Below are positions 8,762-19,536 of a stretch of 64,000 nt of DNA, piece after piece. Every line of letters begins with the position of its first letter. The stretch's first letter is position 1. The translations under genes were made by a program, and so were the position numbers. The notes under the pieces were generated by a model. The model ran no database searches and was not told where the DNA came from. It was given only the letters and a program-made list of their open reading frames with translations. Origin of the DNA: Calothrix sp. PCC 7507 (GTDB taxonomy: Bacteria; Cyanobacteriota; Cyanobacteriia; Cyanobacteriales; Nostocaceae); NCBI RefSeq assembly GCF_000316575.1, contig NC_019682.1:2168001-2232000 (forward strand). Direction: 5' to 3'.

Positions 8762-11700
8762 TCATTTCGTGAGTGTAAGCGTCCGGCGCTTGGTTACCAT
8801 TTGATAGGATTCGATGATGTCACCTTCAATCCAGTCATTGAATTTATCAACGCCGATACCGCATTCATAACCAGCGTTGACTTCGCGTGCATCCTCTTTC
8901 ATCCGTTTGAGGGAATCAAGCACGCCTTCGTAGATCACCTTACCGGCACGACGCACCCGCAGTTTGCAGTTGCGAACCAGTTTGCCAGATTGTACGTAAC
9001 AACCAGCAACCGCACCACGACCGACGGGGAAGACTGCACGGACTTCGGTTTGACCGAGGGGTTCTTCCACCAACTCTGGTTCCAGTAGACCTTCCAAGGC
9101 TCCTTGGATGTCTTCTAGGAGTTTGTAGATGATGTTGTATTCCCGGACATCTACGCCTGATTCGTCTGCGGCTTGTCTGGCGCCACTAGCGAAGGTGGTG
9201 TTGAAGCCGATGATGACGGCACCACTGGCTGCGGCTAGGTCGATATCTGTCTCGGTGATTTCACCAGCAGTAGCCAACAGCATCCGAATTTGGACTTCGT
9301 TTTGAGGGATTTGTCTGAGAGATCCCACAATGGCTTCCACCGAACCTTGTACGTCTCCTTTGAGGATCAAGTTGAGTTCTTTCAACTCGCCTTCTTGAGC
9401 TTGAGCAGAGAGGGTTGTGAGGGTGACACGACCTTGGAGGAGGCGGGATAGACGTTGTCTGTCGGCGCGATCGCTCGCCAATGCTCTGGCTTCTTTTTCG
9501 TTGGTGAAGACTTCAAAGTCATCACCTGCGGCGGGGACATCACTTAATCCCAGCACCTCAACAGCAAAGGAAGGAGAAGCAATATCTACTCTTTTGCCTC
9601 TGTCATCGACCATAGCTCGGACTTTACCAAATGCCGAACCTGCGACTAACATATCGCCCACATGCAGGGTACCATTTTGAATCAGCAGGGTAGCAACTGC
9701 TCCCTTGGCCTTATCTAAATGTGCCTCAATGACAGTTCCTTTGGCAGAACGATCTGGGTTGGCGGATAATTCTCCAACTTCTGCTACCAGTAGAATCATT
9801 TCTAGGAGCGTATCCAGGTTTTCGCCTTTGATCGCACTCACTGGCACCATAATTGTTTCACCACCCCAGTCTTCTGCGGTCAGTCCATAGTTGGTGAGTT
9901 CTTGTTTCACCCGTTCTGGTTGTGCCCCTTCTTTGTCAATTTTGTTGATGGCTACAACAATTGGCACTTCCGCAGCTTGAGCATGGCTAATTGCTTCAAT
10001 GGTTTGAGGACGAACACCGTCATCAGCCGCCACCACTAAAACCGCTATGTCTGTCACCCTTGCTCCCCGTGCCCGCATAGCGGTGAAGGCTTCGTGACCA
10101 GGGGTATCCAGGAAGACTATTTGGTGTGGCTTACCTTCGTGTTCTATATCCACATGGTATGCACCGATGTGTTGGGTAATACCACCAGCTTCTCCCGCTG
10201 CCACTTTCGTTTTGCGGATTGAGTCGAGTAGGGTGGTTTTACCGTGGTCTACGTGACCCATAATGGTCACTACTGGGGGACGGCGATGGAGGTTTTCCAT
10301 ATCTGCCACATCCAGCATTTCTGTGACTTTGCGGGCTTCTGCTTCCGGTTCAGCAGTTTCTACTTCTATTTCTAGTTCTTTTCCTACCAGGGTAATAGTG
10401 GGGATATCGAGGTTTTGGGTGATACTCACCGCCATGCCTTTCATGAACAGGATTTTCACAATCTCTGTATCAGCGACGGCCAAAACATCGGCTAGTTCTT
10501 GGACTGTCAGCGGCCCGGTGACGACCACTTTCTCTGGACGATCGCGCTTGGTTTCCGCTTCTTGACGACGGTTGTGGTCGCGATCGCGGCTGGAGGATTT
10601 TCTACTGCCTCTGGCTGTTGGGGCTGCCACAGCCAATGCTGGTTGCTGTGGAGGTCTGGTGGACTTAGGCTTAGGAGGACGGGCAATAGAGAGGCTGACT
10701 TGGACGGTTGCTGGGGCATCTAGACCATCTTCATCCAGTAAGTCGTCTTCTTCAAAGTCATCATCCAGGATCGGTTTAACCCGCTTACCTTTGACGATCC
10801 CCTTACCAGCCTTTTCTTTGATTTCGTCAATAATTTCTTCTTCCTGCCACTTTTTCCCACCTTTGGCTAGACGAGGTGGCGTGGGGCGTTTCAAATCAAT
10901 GATGTCGCCTGGTATTGCATCCTCAACTCCCGCAGATTTCCCCGGTGCGCCTTGCATTGGTCTGGGTGGAGTAGCGATCGGCATAGCGGCTACAGCTTCA
11001 CCCGGACGCACTGGTCTGGGTCTTTGTGGGTCACCAAATGATGGTCCTGGTGCAGATGGACGACTTCCCCTCTGCTCCGGTTTCATGGGTGACGGAGTGG
11101 GACGTGCCTGTCTTTGTGGTGTCGGTACAGCCTGTAAACCTGGGTCTGTTGGTAGTTTAGCCACCTTTGGCTTGACTTGATCGCGTTCTTCTTCCGCGCG
11201 CCGTGGACGTTCGCGTTTGAGAATCGGTTTATCTGTCTGAGCCTGGAGATCTAAAACCTCCGATTCTTCAGCCGCAGGCCTCGCTGGTGGGGCCACTAGT
11301 TGAGGTTTTTGGGGCTTTTCCGGTTTTGGTCTAGATGGAACTGTTCTTTCCGGTTTGTCCGCAGCTACTGTTTCTGCTGCTTCGGTATGAGGATGAGGCG
11401 TTGGCTCTGCATCTGTGACAGCTGGTTGCTGTGATGTCTCAGATAGATTCCGGGGTACAGGTCGAGTTGGTGCCGTCGGCTGCATGGGTGAGACAGGAGT
11501 AGCAAAGGGTCGTGGAGGTGCTGCAGAATTAACTTCAGACGAAGCAGCTTGAGTATTGATAGCAACTGACGCCTCTGGGGCGTTGGAGGTAGGATTTCTC
11601 AATATTTTGGGTTTACGAATTTCCAAAATTTGTTGTTTGTGAGGTGGTGGAGCAGGTCGGTTTCGAGAGCCAGTTTGCGGTGAATTTGGTTTATGACTGG

Positions 11701-11905
11701 ACGGACTGTTTTCTCTTTTTGGCGTCCCATTTGTGGCTGCGAGTTTTTCCGCAGCTGCACGAATTTGTTCAGCCTCAGAGTCTGAAATCGTACTGCTATG
11801 ACTTTTGACCGCAATTTCGAGCTGGTCGCATATTGCTAATAGCTCTTTGTTATCCAAATTCAATTCCTTTGATAATTCATAGATTCTAACTTTGCCGTTG
11901 TTCAT
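8762..11905 (-). CDS. infB: Translation initiation factor IF-2
   Basis: IF-2 is a GTPase that places initiator tRNA on the 30S subunit and promotes subunit joining. Residues 1-55 form an IF2_N domain, and residues about 60-430 a long Pro/Ala/Arg-rich, disordered linker typical of cyanobacteria. A second IF2_N-like module lies at about 460-510, followed by the GTPase domain with GHVDHGKTT (about 549), DTPGHE (about 598) and NKID (about 652). Domains II-IV close the protein, with a C-terminus rich in basic residues ([12 protein letters not shown]). At 1047 aa it is full length for cyanobacteria. It is the last gene of the rimP-nusA-ylxR-infB operon, separated from ylxR by an unusually long 482 bp. 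Confidence 0.98.
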   Translation of the reverse strand: MNNGKVRIYELSKELNLDNKELLAICDQLEIAVKSHSSTISDSEAEQIRAAAEKLAATNGTPKRENSPSSHKPNSPQTGSRNRPAPPPHKQQILEIRKPKILRNPTSNAPEASVAINTQAASSEVNSAAPPRPFATPVSPMQPTAPTRPVPRNLSETSQQPAVTDAEPTPHPHTEAAETVAADKPERTVPSRPKPEKPQKPQLVAPPARPAAEESEVLDLQAQTDKPILKRERPRRAEEERDQVKPKVAKLPTDPGLQAVPTPQRQARPTPSPMKPEQRGSRPSAPGPSFGDPQRPRPVRPGEAVAAMPIATPPRPMQGAPGKSAGVEDAIPGDIIDLKRPTPPRLAKGGKKWQEEEIIDEIKEKAGKGIVKGKRVKPILDDDFEEDDLLDEDGLDAPATVQVSLSIARPPKPKSTRPPQQPALAVAAPTARGSRKSSSRDRDHNRRQEAETKRDRPEKVVVTGPLTVQELADVLAVADTEIVKILFMKGMAVSITQNLDIPTITLVGKELEIEVETAEPEAEARKVTEMLDVADMENLHRRPPVVTIMGHVDHGKTTLLDSIRKTKVAAGEAGGITQHIGAYHVDIEHEGKPHQIVFLDTPGHEAFTAMRARGARVTDIAVLVVAADDGVRPQTIEAISHAQAAEVPIVVAINKIDKEGAQPERVKQELTNYGLTAEDWGGETIMVPVSAIKGENLDTLLEMILLVAEVGELSANPDRSAKGTVIEAHLDKAKGAVATLLIQNGTLHVGDMLVAGSAFGKVRAMVDDRGKRVDIASPSFAVEVLGLSDVPAAGDDFEVFTNEKEARALASDRADRQRLSRLLQGRVTLTTLSAQAQEGELKELNLILKGDVQGSVEAIVGSLRQIPQNEVQIRMLLATAGEITETDIDLAAASGAVIIGFNTTFASGARQAADESGVDVREYNIIYKLLEDIQGALEGLLEPELVEEPLGQTEVRAVFPVGRGAVAGCYVQSGKLVRNCKLRVRRAGKVIYEGVLDSLKRMKEDAREVNAGYECGIGVDKFNDWIEGDIIESYQMVTKRRTLTLTK

Positions 11906-12387
11906 CCACTCTTCCCCTTTAATTTACAGTTTTAGCGGATGGTTGCCTGGTTTGTGACATCTCCATCCTTTGATTACTGTTTTTTGGTTGCCGTTCAGTT
12001 TTTGCCGGTGCCTCCAATCAGGAAAGAGAGATGTTTCGGGTTATTGCTGGCATTCCCATCTGAAATAATGGTGGACAGATATCCAAAAAAGTTTTTTCAA
12101 GCAAAAATCTTTTTGAATACCCTGGATGCCAAACTGCGCCTGAGCGCTACCAGGTTGCCATTCTGTTGTTTTTTGTTTTGCTGATTCTGAGTCTTCCACA
12201 ACACAATCGAGTAAAACTTGTTAGGAGTATTGCTTCGCCTCTCTTTATTACAAGAGAGTCGTTTGTCAATTACACCCATTTACTATTTTGCCACTAACCC
12301 CAGTAATCAGGAGCGGTGTGTTGAGGGCACGACTAGTTCGGCTTTTAGCACAATTCCTCTCTTGATTACCACCACAAATCTTTCAAA
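11906..12387. other. 482-bp gap between ylxR and infB
   Basis: No convincing reading frame is present on either strand. The gap is long for an operon-internal spacer, so infB may have its own promoter or a long leader here. No known riboswitch or ribosomal-protein leader was recognised by eye. Confidence 0.5.
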
Positions 12388-12657
12388 CTAAATTTGATTT
12401 GGGGGATTGCTTTGGGCTAGACGCTGCCACAATGTCTGATACAGTGCTTCTGGCACTGCTGCATGTAGCGATCGCCCTAGTCGATTTTTTTTCTGAGCCG
12501 CTTGGAGGCAGCTCGTCTGTGGACAAATATAGGCAGAACGCCCCATGCCCTGATCCAATTGTACCTTTCCAGACGGAAAGACGCGGACAATCCGCCAAAA
12601 CTCTTCTTTAAGTCCTACTCGACGGCAACTAATACAACGCCGATAATTCGGTTTCAT
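12388..12657 (-). CDS. ylxR: YlxR family RNA-binding protein
   Basis: This 89-residue protein of the YlxR family (renamed RnpM in Bacillus) is thought to bind nucleic acid and, in Bacillus, to modulate RNase P. The family signature is visible: RRCISCRR near the N-terminus, WRIVR, then GRSAYICP. Its position between nusA and infB is the classical one. The ATG at 12657 lies 147 bp after nusA. The two Cys of CISC and the later Cys residues are present as expected. Confidence 0.9.
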   Translation of the reverse strand: MKPNYRRCISCRRVGLKEEFWRIVRVFPSGKVQLDQGMGRSAYICPQTSCLQAAQKKNRLGRSLHAAVPEALYQTLWQRLAQSNPPNQI

Positions 12658-12804
12658 CGGTGTTTTGCTACCTCAAGTCAGCATTCTGGCTATCAACATG
12701 AGTTGCAGTTAGTCTATATTTACTTATACCAAATTTCTGACAAAAGGTAATCATTAATACGAACACTTTAGTAAATACTACGACAACTCTACCAAGCTAA
12801 TCAA

Positions 12805-14124
12805 TTACTCTTCCTCACTAGTGTCAAAACTAGTGTCAAAACTAGTTTCATAAGACTCATCTTCTGAGTCCAATTCTCCCTGATTGTCGTCCTCTAACTC
12901 TGACTCATCAAAATCATCTTCCAATTCTTCTTGCTCTAGTTGATATTTGGCACGTGAGGCTGCAAACTTGGCATCTTCCCCTGCATAGTCATACTTGGCT
13001 TTGTCTTTGATGTCAATTTTCCAACCTGTTAAACGAGCTGCCAAACGGACATTCTGTCCTTCTTTGCCAATAGCTAAACTCAGTTGGTCTTCCGCTACTA
13101 GTACATGTGTTTGCCGTGTTTCGGGGTCCATGAGCCGCACTTCATCTACCCTTGCTGGACTCAAAGCATTAGCAATGTAAGTTGCTGGGTCGGGAGACCA
13201 ACGAATCACATCGATTTTTTCACCGCGTAATTCGTTCACTACTACTTGAATCCGCGATCCCCGTGCGCCAATACAAGCGCCAACTGGGTCTACATCACGA
13301 TCCAGGGTGTCAACAGCAATTTTAGTGCGGGGGCCTACATAACGAGAGGGGGGATTGGCTTCTCGTGCTACGGCGACAATCCGGACGACTTCATCTTCTA
13401 TTTCTGGTACTTCGTTGGCAAATAAATAAACTACCAAACCCGCATCGGCACGAGACACTAGCAACTGTGGTCCTCGTTGCTGCCCTTGGGAAACCTTTTT
13501 GAGATATACCTTAAATGTGGCATTAGCTCGATAATTATCGTTGGGTAACTGTTCCCTTTTTGGTAATTCGGCTTCTACCTCTGGTTGACTAAAACCACTG
13601 CTGACTGCCAAAATCACTGATTGTCTCTCAAATCGCAGCACTCTTGCTTGTAATACAGTGCTTTCTAAGTCTTGGAACTCTTCTTGCACCATCTGGCGTT
13701 GCTGATCCCGCAGTTTTTGCGCCAGGACTTGCTTGGTTTGCATCGCCGCCATCCGCCCAAATTCTCCTTGGTCTGGGGTGACATCTAGCACTACTGAGTC
13801 GCCTAACTGGGCTTCGGGAGCTACTTGCTGCACTTCATCTAGGGAAATTTGATGGTCGGAGTTACTCACCTCTTCAACGATGCTTTTGGTGGAAAGAACA
13901 CGGAATCCTTCACCGTCAATATCAAGTTCTACTTCAAAATTATCAAAGTATTCTTCATCGAACTGCTTACGTTCCAAGTTCTGGGCGCGACGATAACGCT
14001 CGTAACCTTTGAGCAATGCTTCTCTAATAGCTGATTGCACTGCTAAACGAGGTAAATTCCGCTCACGACTGATACTTTCAATTAATTCTTTTAATCCAGG
14101 TAAACTTACCATTGACATAAGCAT
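12805..14124 (-). CDS. nusA: Transcription termination/antitermination factor NusA
   Basis: NusA binds RNA polymerase and nascent RNA and controls pausing, termination and antitermination. Residues about 1-130 form the RNAP-binding N-terminal domain. An S1 domain follows at about 140-210, and KH1/KH2 at about 240-380 (motifs [14 protein letters not shown] and [18 protein letters not shown]). At 439 aa it lacks the C-terminal acidic repeats of E. coli, as usual in cyanobacteria. Instead it ends in a strongly acidic tail (about 395-439) with a short duplicated element ([11 protein letters not shown]) encoded by tandem copies of a 15-bp unit around actagtgtcaaaact. The true start may be the second Met; both begin just before [10 protein letters not shown]. 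Confidence 0.97.
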   Translation of the reverse strand: MLMSMVSLPGLKELIESISRERNLPRLAVQSAIREALLKGYERYRRAQNLERKQFDEEYFDNFEVELDIDGEGFRVLSTKSIVEEVSNSDHQISLDEVQQVAPEAQLGDSVVLDVTPDQGEFGRMAAMQTKQVLAQKLRDQQRQMVQEEFQDLESTVLQARVLRFERQSVILAVSSGFSQPEVEAELPKREQLPNDNYRANATFKVYLKKVSQGQQRGPQLLVSRADAGLVVYLFANEVPEIEDEVVRIVAVAREANPPSRYVGPRTKIAVDTLDRDVDPVGACIGARGSRIQVVVNELRGEKIDVIRWSPDPATYIANALSPARVDEVRLMDPETRQTHVLVAEDQLSLAIGKEGQNVRLAARLTGWKIDIKDKAKYDYAGEDAKFAASRAKYQLEQEELEDDFDESELEDDNQGELDSEDESYETSFDTSFDTSEEE

Positions 14125-14130
14125 TCTCCT

Positions 14131-14288
14131 TTAAAAATTGGGGACTGGGGACTGAGGATAAGGGGCAATGGGGATTGGGGACTGGGGAATAAAAACTACA
14201 GATTTAAGTTAGGGATTAGAGAATAGCTTTCAACTAAATCCCTAATCCCTAATCTCTAACCTCTAATCCCTAATCTCTAATCCCTAGC
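14131..14288. repeat. Heptamer tandem repeat arrays between rimP and nusA
   Basis: Two arrays lie here: ggggact/ggggatt-type units at about 14138-14190 and ccctaat/ctctaat-type units at about 14233-14288. Such arrays are typical of Nostocales and fill the intercistronic gap of the operon. Confidence 0.8.
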
Positions 14289-14295
14289 CCCTCAT

Positions 14296-14757
14296 TTACC
14301 GACGCTCATCCAGCTGCACCCTGGTAATTAGGGTACGGGGAATTTCGACTGTACGACCTTTTTGGTTTAGGTAAACTGTATTCTCGTCCCGGCGAATCAA
14401 TTGACCTGTCCACTCTTGCTGTCCGTCGTAGGGTGGGGAAGTGGAGATGATGACAGGAAATCCTTTGAAAGAAATAAACTCTCTATCGGTTACGAGTTGT
14501 CGTGAAACACCAGGACTGGACACTTCCAAGACATAGGTATCTGGAATGATCTCTGCCGCATCTAAGGAGGCTTCTAAAGCACGACTCATCCGTTCACAAT
14601 CATTCAGCCCTGTGTCCTGCTGAGGATTACGGATGTCTATCCGCAAAGTTGGCGGACGTTGATTGGTGTGGAAAACCACAGCAACAACTTCTAATCCCAG
14701 TTCTTCTGCTACTGGTGATGCCAAATCAATAATTTGTGGAATTAAAGGATGAGTCAT
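14296..14757 (-). CDS. rimP: Ribosome maturation factor RimP
   Basis: RimP helps 30S ribosomal subunits mature. The reading frame is open to 14838, but the family N-terminus ([20 protein letters not shown]) starts at the ATG at 14755-14757, giving 153 residues, the normal length. The N-terminal alpha/beta domain contains the conserved LRIDIR strand and a [11 protein letters not shown] helix. The C-terminal SH3-like domain follows from about residue 85 ([10 protein letters not shown]). It is the first gene of the nusA operon. Confidence 0.95.
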   Translation of the reverse strand: MTHPLIPQIIDLASPVAEELGLEVVAVVFHTNQRPPTLRIDIRNPQQDTGLNDCERMSRALEASLDAAEIIPDTYVLEVSSPGVSRQLVTDREFISFKGFPVIISTSPPYDGQQEWTGQLIRRDENTVYLNQKGRTVEIPRTLITRVQLDERR

Positions 14758-14942
14758 GCGAGAATTCAATAAAAAAAGTGGGCATTGACCCACTTCCTGC
14801 GATAGGGATATCTTCCAAGAAGTCTTGTGACGAACCAAAACATGGTTCGACTCTAACCTGAGTTTAGCGCATTTCTTTGGAGGCAGTAGGCATAAATTAA
14901 TATATGGTCATTCGGCATTTGTCATTTGTCATTTGTTCTTTT

Positions 14943-15005
14943 CTGCCCCTGCTCCCTGCCCCCTGCTCCCTGCCCCCTGCTCCCTGCCCCCTGCTCCCTT
15001 GCCCC
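14943..15005. repeat. C-rich tandem repeat (ctgccccctgctcc unit)
   Basis: About four copies of a 14-bp unit lie just upstream of rimP and next to the 3' end of the following membrane-protein gene. It is a typical cyanobacterial low-complexity array with no coding role. Confidence 0.85.
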
Positions 15006-15006
15006 T

Positions 15007-16446
15007 CTACCTTTCTCTGCCTGGTAGCACGCTACCTCTTACTGGTGGGACTGATGCTTGTGTGCGTAGCTGTCTGGTTTGCTCTAGAATTTGGTCGATA
15101 TCTTCTTGGGACAAGCGCTGGACGTAGTTGAGCTTGACTTCTTCTAAGAAATCAAAAAGTAAGCTTTGAATTTCTGAAAGTACGTGTTTTTTCTGTACTT
15201 CTGTGCTTAGAGCTTGGCTAAACCGTTGCACTAGTTGGCTGGTGAGTTTTGCTGAGACAGGATCTGTTACGGCACTAACTAGAGCATTGTATAGATTTGT
15301 GGTGATTTGGGTTGCCAGTTGCTCACTTAGCTGGGTTTGTGCTTGTCCCACTCCTGGTAAACTTTGCAGATTGCGATAGATAGGCACTTGATGAAGGACG
15401 GTTTCGATGTTGTGGCGCAAAATGGCTGTGATCTCTGGTTGAATTTTGGGTAGTACTTCGTAGACAACTGTTTGGACTAACAAATTGGCGATCGCTTCCA
15501 TTTCGTTGACATTATTAATATCTATGTAGGGGCGTAGGTTCTCTTGTTGCACTAGCCAGCGCGTTAACTCGCCTCGTTTTATTGATCCCTGAATTTGGTT
15601 AATTACTCTCACCACCACAATTTCGGTGAGTTCTTCGGCAAAATTCGCGACGATGCCTTGGTTAATTTGCCGCCATACTGGATGCAAATTTAATAACTGT
15701 GCCTGATCGAGACGAATTAATACTGATATAAATCGTAACGAGCGCCAAAATGGCAGCAATAAAAATAAGTCATACCAACGCCACAATGCCGCCTCTAACC
15801 AGCTAAAACCGGGATGACGGCGTCTGATATAAAAAACACGTACCAGTAACTCTAGGGCAAATAAAGCTACAAATGGCAAGTCAATCAGCCAAAAATTATC
15901 AATATATTCGCCGTCCTCGCTGATTTTGCGGTAATAATTGCTGGCTATTAAGGGTTTGATTTTCTGGTTGAAAAAATTAATTTCTGGTTTCCAGCCCTGT
16001 TGAGTTAAATACTCCTGACTCCAAAAAGTGTTAAAGGCTTGTTTTGCAGATTCTTTGCGAATGCGATCGCGCATCCGGTTTTTGATTTTTTCTAGGTTAC
16101 CACTCTTACCTGCCGCCGCAAACGGATTGGTGTTAATCATCTCACTAGTTAGACGGCTGATTTCCTCTAGCTTGGTTTTTGCTTGAGGTGACTTTAACCC
16201 CGTTTGGCTCACCTCTTCTTCTAACGTCGCTACTGTTTCCAAATAGTTTTTTGTTTCTCGATGCGGTTCAATGCCTTTAACAGGATCATAAATTTGCGTA
16301 ATTTGGGGAAATCTTCGCCAGTAAAATTCTCGCCACGGTACGTAACTTAAATCAAACAGAACTAAGCATAGGTTTACTGTGGCAGTAATTGCCATCAGTC
16401 TTTCAAAGCTAAGTTGTAGACGCTTTGGAGGTTGGGAAGGAGTCAT
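15007..16446 (-). CDS. Large membrane protein of unknown function, ion-channel-like helices
   Basis: I recognise the general type (conserved in filamentous cyanobacteria) but no characterised family. Hydrophobic segments occur at about residues 14-34 and 188-208. Amphipathic or positively charged segments follow (RRRHPGFSWLEAALWRWYDLFLLLPFWRSLRFISVLIRL, about 209-250) that resemble the S3-S4 region of voltage-gated channels. Residues about 40-185 look soluble and partly coiled coil (LEEEVSQTGLKSPQAKTKLEEI). Residues 260-470 are helical with many amphipathic heptads. No pore-loop signature was seen, so channel function is only a suggestion. The C-terminal codons approach the C-rich tandem repeat. 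Confidence 0.6.
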   Translation of the reverse strand: MTPSQPPKRLQLSFERLMAITATVNLCLVLFDLSYVPWREFYWRRFPQITQIYDPVKGIEPHRETKNYLETVATLEEEVSQTGLKSPQAKTKLEEISRLTSEMINTNPFAAAGKSGNLEKIKNRMRDRIRKESAKQAFNTFWSQEYLTQQGWKPEINFFNQKIKPLIASNYYRKISEDGEYIDNFWLIDLPFVALFALELLVRVFYIRRRHPGFSWLEAALWRWYDLFLLLPFWRSLRFISVLIRLDQAQLLNLHPVWRQINQGIVANFAEELTEIVVVRVINQIQGSIKRGELTRWLVQQENLRPYIDINNVNEMEAIANLLVQTVVYEVLPKIQPEITAILRHNIETVLHQVPIYRNLQSLPGVGQAQTQLSEQLATQITTNLYNALVSAVTDPVSAKLTSQLVQRFSQALSTEVQKKHVLSEIQSLLFDFLEEVKLNYVQRLSQEDIDQILEQTRQLRTQASVPPVRGSVLPGRER

Positions 16447-16709
16447 TTTTAGTGTACGATTATACAGGTATTGAATATAAGTTTCTAGATTATATAGTTT
16501 TGGCTCTTTGTCGTATATCTCTACTATTCAATGAAAATCAGCCCCTAGGGGGATGATAATAATTATTAAAAAACATTAATTAAATTAACCAATCAAACTC
16601 CAATGAATGAAAAATCATTACTAATTGAGAAAAAAGATGTACAAAAAAACTTAAAATGCACTTGTCAATTTCTTTATCTTGCTGGTTTAACCTTAAGGAG
16701 TTTTAATTT

Positions 16710-17363
16710 ATGTGGTGTGGGTTTGGAAAATCAAGTGTAACCATTGCTACTATCTGCATGGTGACAGCGAGCATAACGATTTCAGATACAGCATTTGCCG
16801 CCAGTTATAAGCCACAGCAATTCCGATCTGTGTTGCGCGGATTGGGATATAATGTCAAGGTGACAAATACACCCTTGACTGATGAGGAAACTCAAAAGGC
16901 AATTAAAGAATTTCAAAAGGGTTACAAGTTAACTGTAGACGGCATCGTGGGGCCAAAAACTGAAGGTCTTGCCGCCAAAATTATTCAAACTTTGCAGCAA
17001 AACTTGAATAAGGTACTGAAGCCCAAAACTCCTTTACCTGGGGATCAATTTTATGGACCCCAAACAGAAGCGGCGGTGAAGGAATATCAGAAAAAGCTTC
17101 AGCTACAAGAAACTGGAATTGCTAATTTAGCACTCCGTCAGAAGTTGAATGAAGAAGCAGGTTCTACGAAGCCAGCGCCTAAACCTACAGCCTCACCAAC
17201 ACCAACAACGACACCAACCGCGAAACCGACTACAAAGCCAACAGCGAAACCAACAGCCACACCGACGGTAAAACCAACAACGAAACCAACGGCCACACCG
17301 ACAGCCACACCGACAGCCACACCGACAGCCACACCGACAGCCACACCGACATCTACGCCTTAA
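16710..17363 (+). CDS. Secreted peptidoglycan-binding protein with Thr/Pro/Ala repeat tail
   Basis: This 217-residue exported protein has a signal peptide at about residues 1-31. Two peptidoglycan-binding (PG_binding_1) modules follow, at about 32-95 (LRGLGYNVKV...FQKGYKLTVDGIVGPKT) and about 96-150 (FYGPQTEAAVKEYQKKLQLQETGI). Residues about 155-217 are a low-complexity tail of TPTAKP/TPTATP units, like cell-wall-spanning linkers. An AAGGAG ribosome binding site lies 9 bp before the ATG. No catalytic domain is present, so it probably binds cell wall, possibly as a scaffold. The tail ends exactly in the repeat, hinting at length variation by slippage. Confidence 0.8.
   Translation: MWCGFGKSSVTIATICMVTASITISDTAFAASYKPQQFRSVLRGLGYNVKVTNTPLTDEETQKAIKEFQKGYKLTVDGIVGPKTEGLAAKIIQTLQQNLNKVLKPKTPLPGDQFYGPQTEAAVKEYQKKLQLQETGIANLALRQKLNEEAGSTKPAPKPTASPTPTTTPTAKPTTKPTAKPTATPTVKPTTKPTATPTATPTATPTATPTATPTSTP
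17165..17360. repeat. 12-bp based coding tandem repeat
   Basis: Copies of a unit like ccgacagccaca/ccaacaacgaaa encode TPTA/KPTT-type repeats at the C-terminus of the peptidoglycan-binding protein. The last five units are almost identical, so copy number is likely to vary between strains. Confidence 0.8.
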
Positions 17364-17561
17364 GCTTCAGCAAAAAATTGAGATTTAAAAGTTTTAAGTC
17401 TGCTAATTTGAAGCTTCTAAGTCTCTACCCTTGTAAGTAGGTAAAAGGGGACGGCGATCGTCTTTATGGTGATTCGTCCCCTTTGTGGCTGTGAGTATTA
17501 AATCAGTGAACAGTGATCACTTCTACTGATAACTGTTGCAAAACTTCCCCAATCCCCAATC

Positions 17562-18143
17562 ATGCTTTCAGAACGCTTCACTACGGCACTTACCTATGCA
17601 ACCCAGCTACACGCCAACCAAGTACGTAAAGGTTCGGGTGTTCCCTACATCGCGCATTTATTGGGTGTCACCAGTATTGCTTTAGAGCATGGGGCCAATG
17701 AAGATGAAGCCATAGCAGCTCTGTTACATGATGCTATTGAAGACCAAGGGGGTGCGGCGACTAGAGAAGAAATCCGCGATCGCTTTGGGGACGATGTCAC
17801 AGCTATAGTCGATGCTTGTACTGATGCCGATACAACACCTAAACCTCCTTGGCGACAGCGCAAAGAGGCATACATTGCCCATATTCCTACTGCTTCACCA
17901 TCAGTATTGCTTGTCTCAGCAGCGGATAAACTTTACAATGCCCAGTCTATTCTGAGAGATTACCGAATAATCGGCGAATCACTTTGGCAGCGCTTTCAAG
18001 GGGGCAGAGAGGGTACTCTTTGGTATTATCGGGAACTGGTAGATGCATTTAAGCGGACAAGTGCAACTGCGATTGTCGTAGAGTTAGAAAGAGTGGTTTT
18101 AGAATTGGAAGCATTGACAGTTGAAAAAGGGAATGAAGGCTGA
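17562..18143 (+). CDS. HD-domain phosphohydrolase (SpoT/MESH1-like)
   Basis: This 193-residue protein is a small HD-superfamily metal-dependent hydrolase. The motif order H (THANQVRKGSGVPYIAHL), HD (LLHDAIEDQGG, about residues 63-70) and a later D (SAADKLYN, about residue 120) matches the hydrolase half of RelA/SpoT and of stand-alone MESH1-type enzymes. No synthetase, TGS or ACT domain follows. The substrate could be (p)ppGpp or another nucleotide; the sequence alone cannot decide. It converges with prs. Confidence 0.8.
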   Translation: MLSERFTTALTYATQLHANQVRKGSGVPYIAHLLGVTSIALEHGANEDEAIAALLHDAIEDQGGAATREEIRDRFGDDVTAIVDACTDADTTPKPPWRQRKEAYIAHIPTASPSVLLVSAADKLYNAQSILRDYRIIGESLWQRFQGGREGTLWYYRELVDAFKRTSATAIVVELERVVLELEALTVEKGNEG

Positions 18144-18226
18144 AGGTTGAAACATGGGAAATTTCATCCTCCATTCTTCATACTTATTTACACAGAACTG
18201 TAACAAAAATGACAGTTCTTTTATTA

Positions 18227-19243
18227 CTAGCGGAACATACTACTTACTGAAGTATCTTCATGAATTCGCCAGATGGTTTCTCCTAGTAGATTAGCCACTG
18301 AAAGCACTACTAGTTGTGGAAAGCGACTGCTTTCTGGCATTGGAATCGTGTTGGTGACGATGACTTCTTCAAATAAACCACTGGATAATCGCTCAATTGC
18401 CGGGGGAGAGAAGACTGCATGAGTTGCACAAGCATATACTTGGCGTGCGCCTTCTTCACGCAGCAATCTTGCTCCAGCAGCAATTGTGCCGCCAGTATCA
18501 ATCATGTCGTCCACCAAAACAGCTGTTTTGCCCTTAACATCGCCAATGACGTTCAAAACTTCGGCGACGTTATGAGCTTGGCGGCGTTTGTCAATAATCG
18601 CTAGTGGGGCATCACCCAGCTTTTTAGCAAAAGCTCTAGCTCGTGCGACACCGCCGACATCGGGGGAAACAACCACAAGATCAGGCAGTTTTTTACTTGC
18701 TAGATAATCTAGTAAGACTGGTGAACCGTAAACATGGTCAAAAGGTATATCGAAATAGCCCTGAATCTGCGCTGAGTGCAAATCCATTGCTAAAACGCGG
18801 TTAGCACCTGCTTGTGTAATCAGGTTAGCCACCAGCTTGGCAGTAATTGACTCCCTTCCTGCCGTTTTTCGGTCAGCGCGGGCGTAACCATAGTAAGGGA
18901 TTACTGCTGTCACCTGTCGAGCGGAAGCCCGACGACAGGCGTCAATCATAATCAGTAATTCCATTAAATGATCGTTGACGGGTTGACAAGTTGGTTGGAT
19001 TAGATAGACATCACAACCCCTAATCGATTCCTGGATTTGAACATAAAGCTCGCCGTCCGCAAATCGTTTACGGATCATTGGTCCTAAATCCATGCCCAGG
19101 TAACGAGCTACTTCTTGAGACAGTGGTACATTGGCGGAGCCAGAAAAAAGCCGCAGGCGATGATTTTCAGTTAGTCCTGTTGCAGCTGGCTGCACTTTTA
19201 AAGTTGCAGAACTGAGCACAGCAGATCCTCGATGTGCATTCAT
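18227..19243 (-). CDS. prs: Ribose-phosphate pyrophosphokinase (PRPP synthetase)
   Basis: Prs makes PRPP from ribose-5-phosphate and ATP, feeding nucleotide, His and Trp synthesis. The usual features are present: LFSGSAN near residue 33, DVYLIQPTCQPVNDHLMELL, the YYGYARADRK flexible loop (about residue 120), the catalytic KRR segment (about 215) and the PRPP-binding loop VLVDDMIDTGGT (about 245). At 338 residues it is slightly longer than E. coli Prs because of an N-terminal extension of about 20 residues. That makes the start (ATG at 19243) somewhat uncertain. Confidence 0.97.
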   Translation of the reverse strand: MNAHRGSAVLSSATLKVQPAATGLTENHRLRLFSGSANVPLSQEVARYLGMDLGPMIRKRFADGELYVQIQESIRGCDVYLIQPTCQPVNDHLMELLIMIDACRRASARQVTAVIPYYGYARADRKTAGRESITAKLVANLITQAGANRVLAMDLHSAQIQGYFDIPFDHVYGSPVLLDYLASKKLPDLVVVSPDVGGVARARAFAKKLGDAPLAIIDKRRQAHNVAEVLNVIGDVKGKTAVLVDDMIDTGGTIAAGARLLREEGARQVYACATHAVFSPPAIERLSSGLFEEVIVTNTIPMPESSRFPQLVVLSVANLLGETIWRIHEDTSVSSMFR

Positions 19244-19536
19244 GGCAATCTTAACATCAGCAATTTAGCAAATTTAACCGAAATAGTGTAAAAAAATATC
19301 TGTAAAAGTTAAAACATTCCTACTTCAAATTATAGTTTGATAACTTTTGAGTATTTTTAGTAAGCAAACCATAAATAGCTTAACTGAACAATGAGACTTA
19401 TTGTTCTAATTTTTTTAGTTTGACTGCAAAAAACTAAGTTTCTCTGAGGCTGGTTTGATAGAATGCTGCTGCTATCCATACTCGAGGGAAAATAGGGACT
19501 GGAGGTTGGGGACTGAGGATCTAGGATTTTGAGAGG

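Noticed and set aside
10507-10719. Overlapping frames inside infB
   Set aside because: GC-rich Pro/Ala/Arg linker of infB creates open antisense frames.
12097-12279. Small frames in the ylxR-infB gap
   Set aside because: Composition and start context are poor and neither strand gives a recognisable peptide.
14904-15131. Pro/Leu-rich frames over the ctgccccctgctcc array
   Set aside because: Low-complexity repeat, and it overlaps the real minus-strand membrane protein gene.
17138-17344. Antisense Val/Gly-rich frame
   Set aside because: Shadow of the Thr/Pro repeat tail of the peptidoglycan-binding protein.
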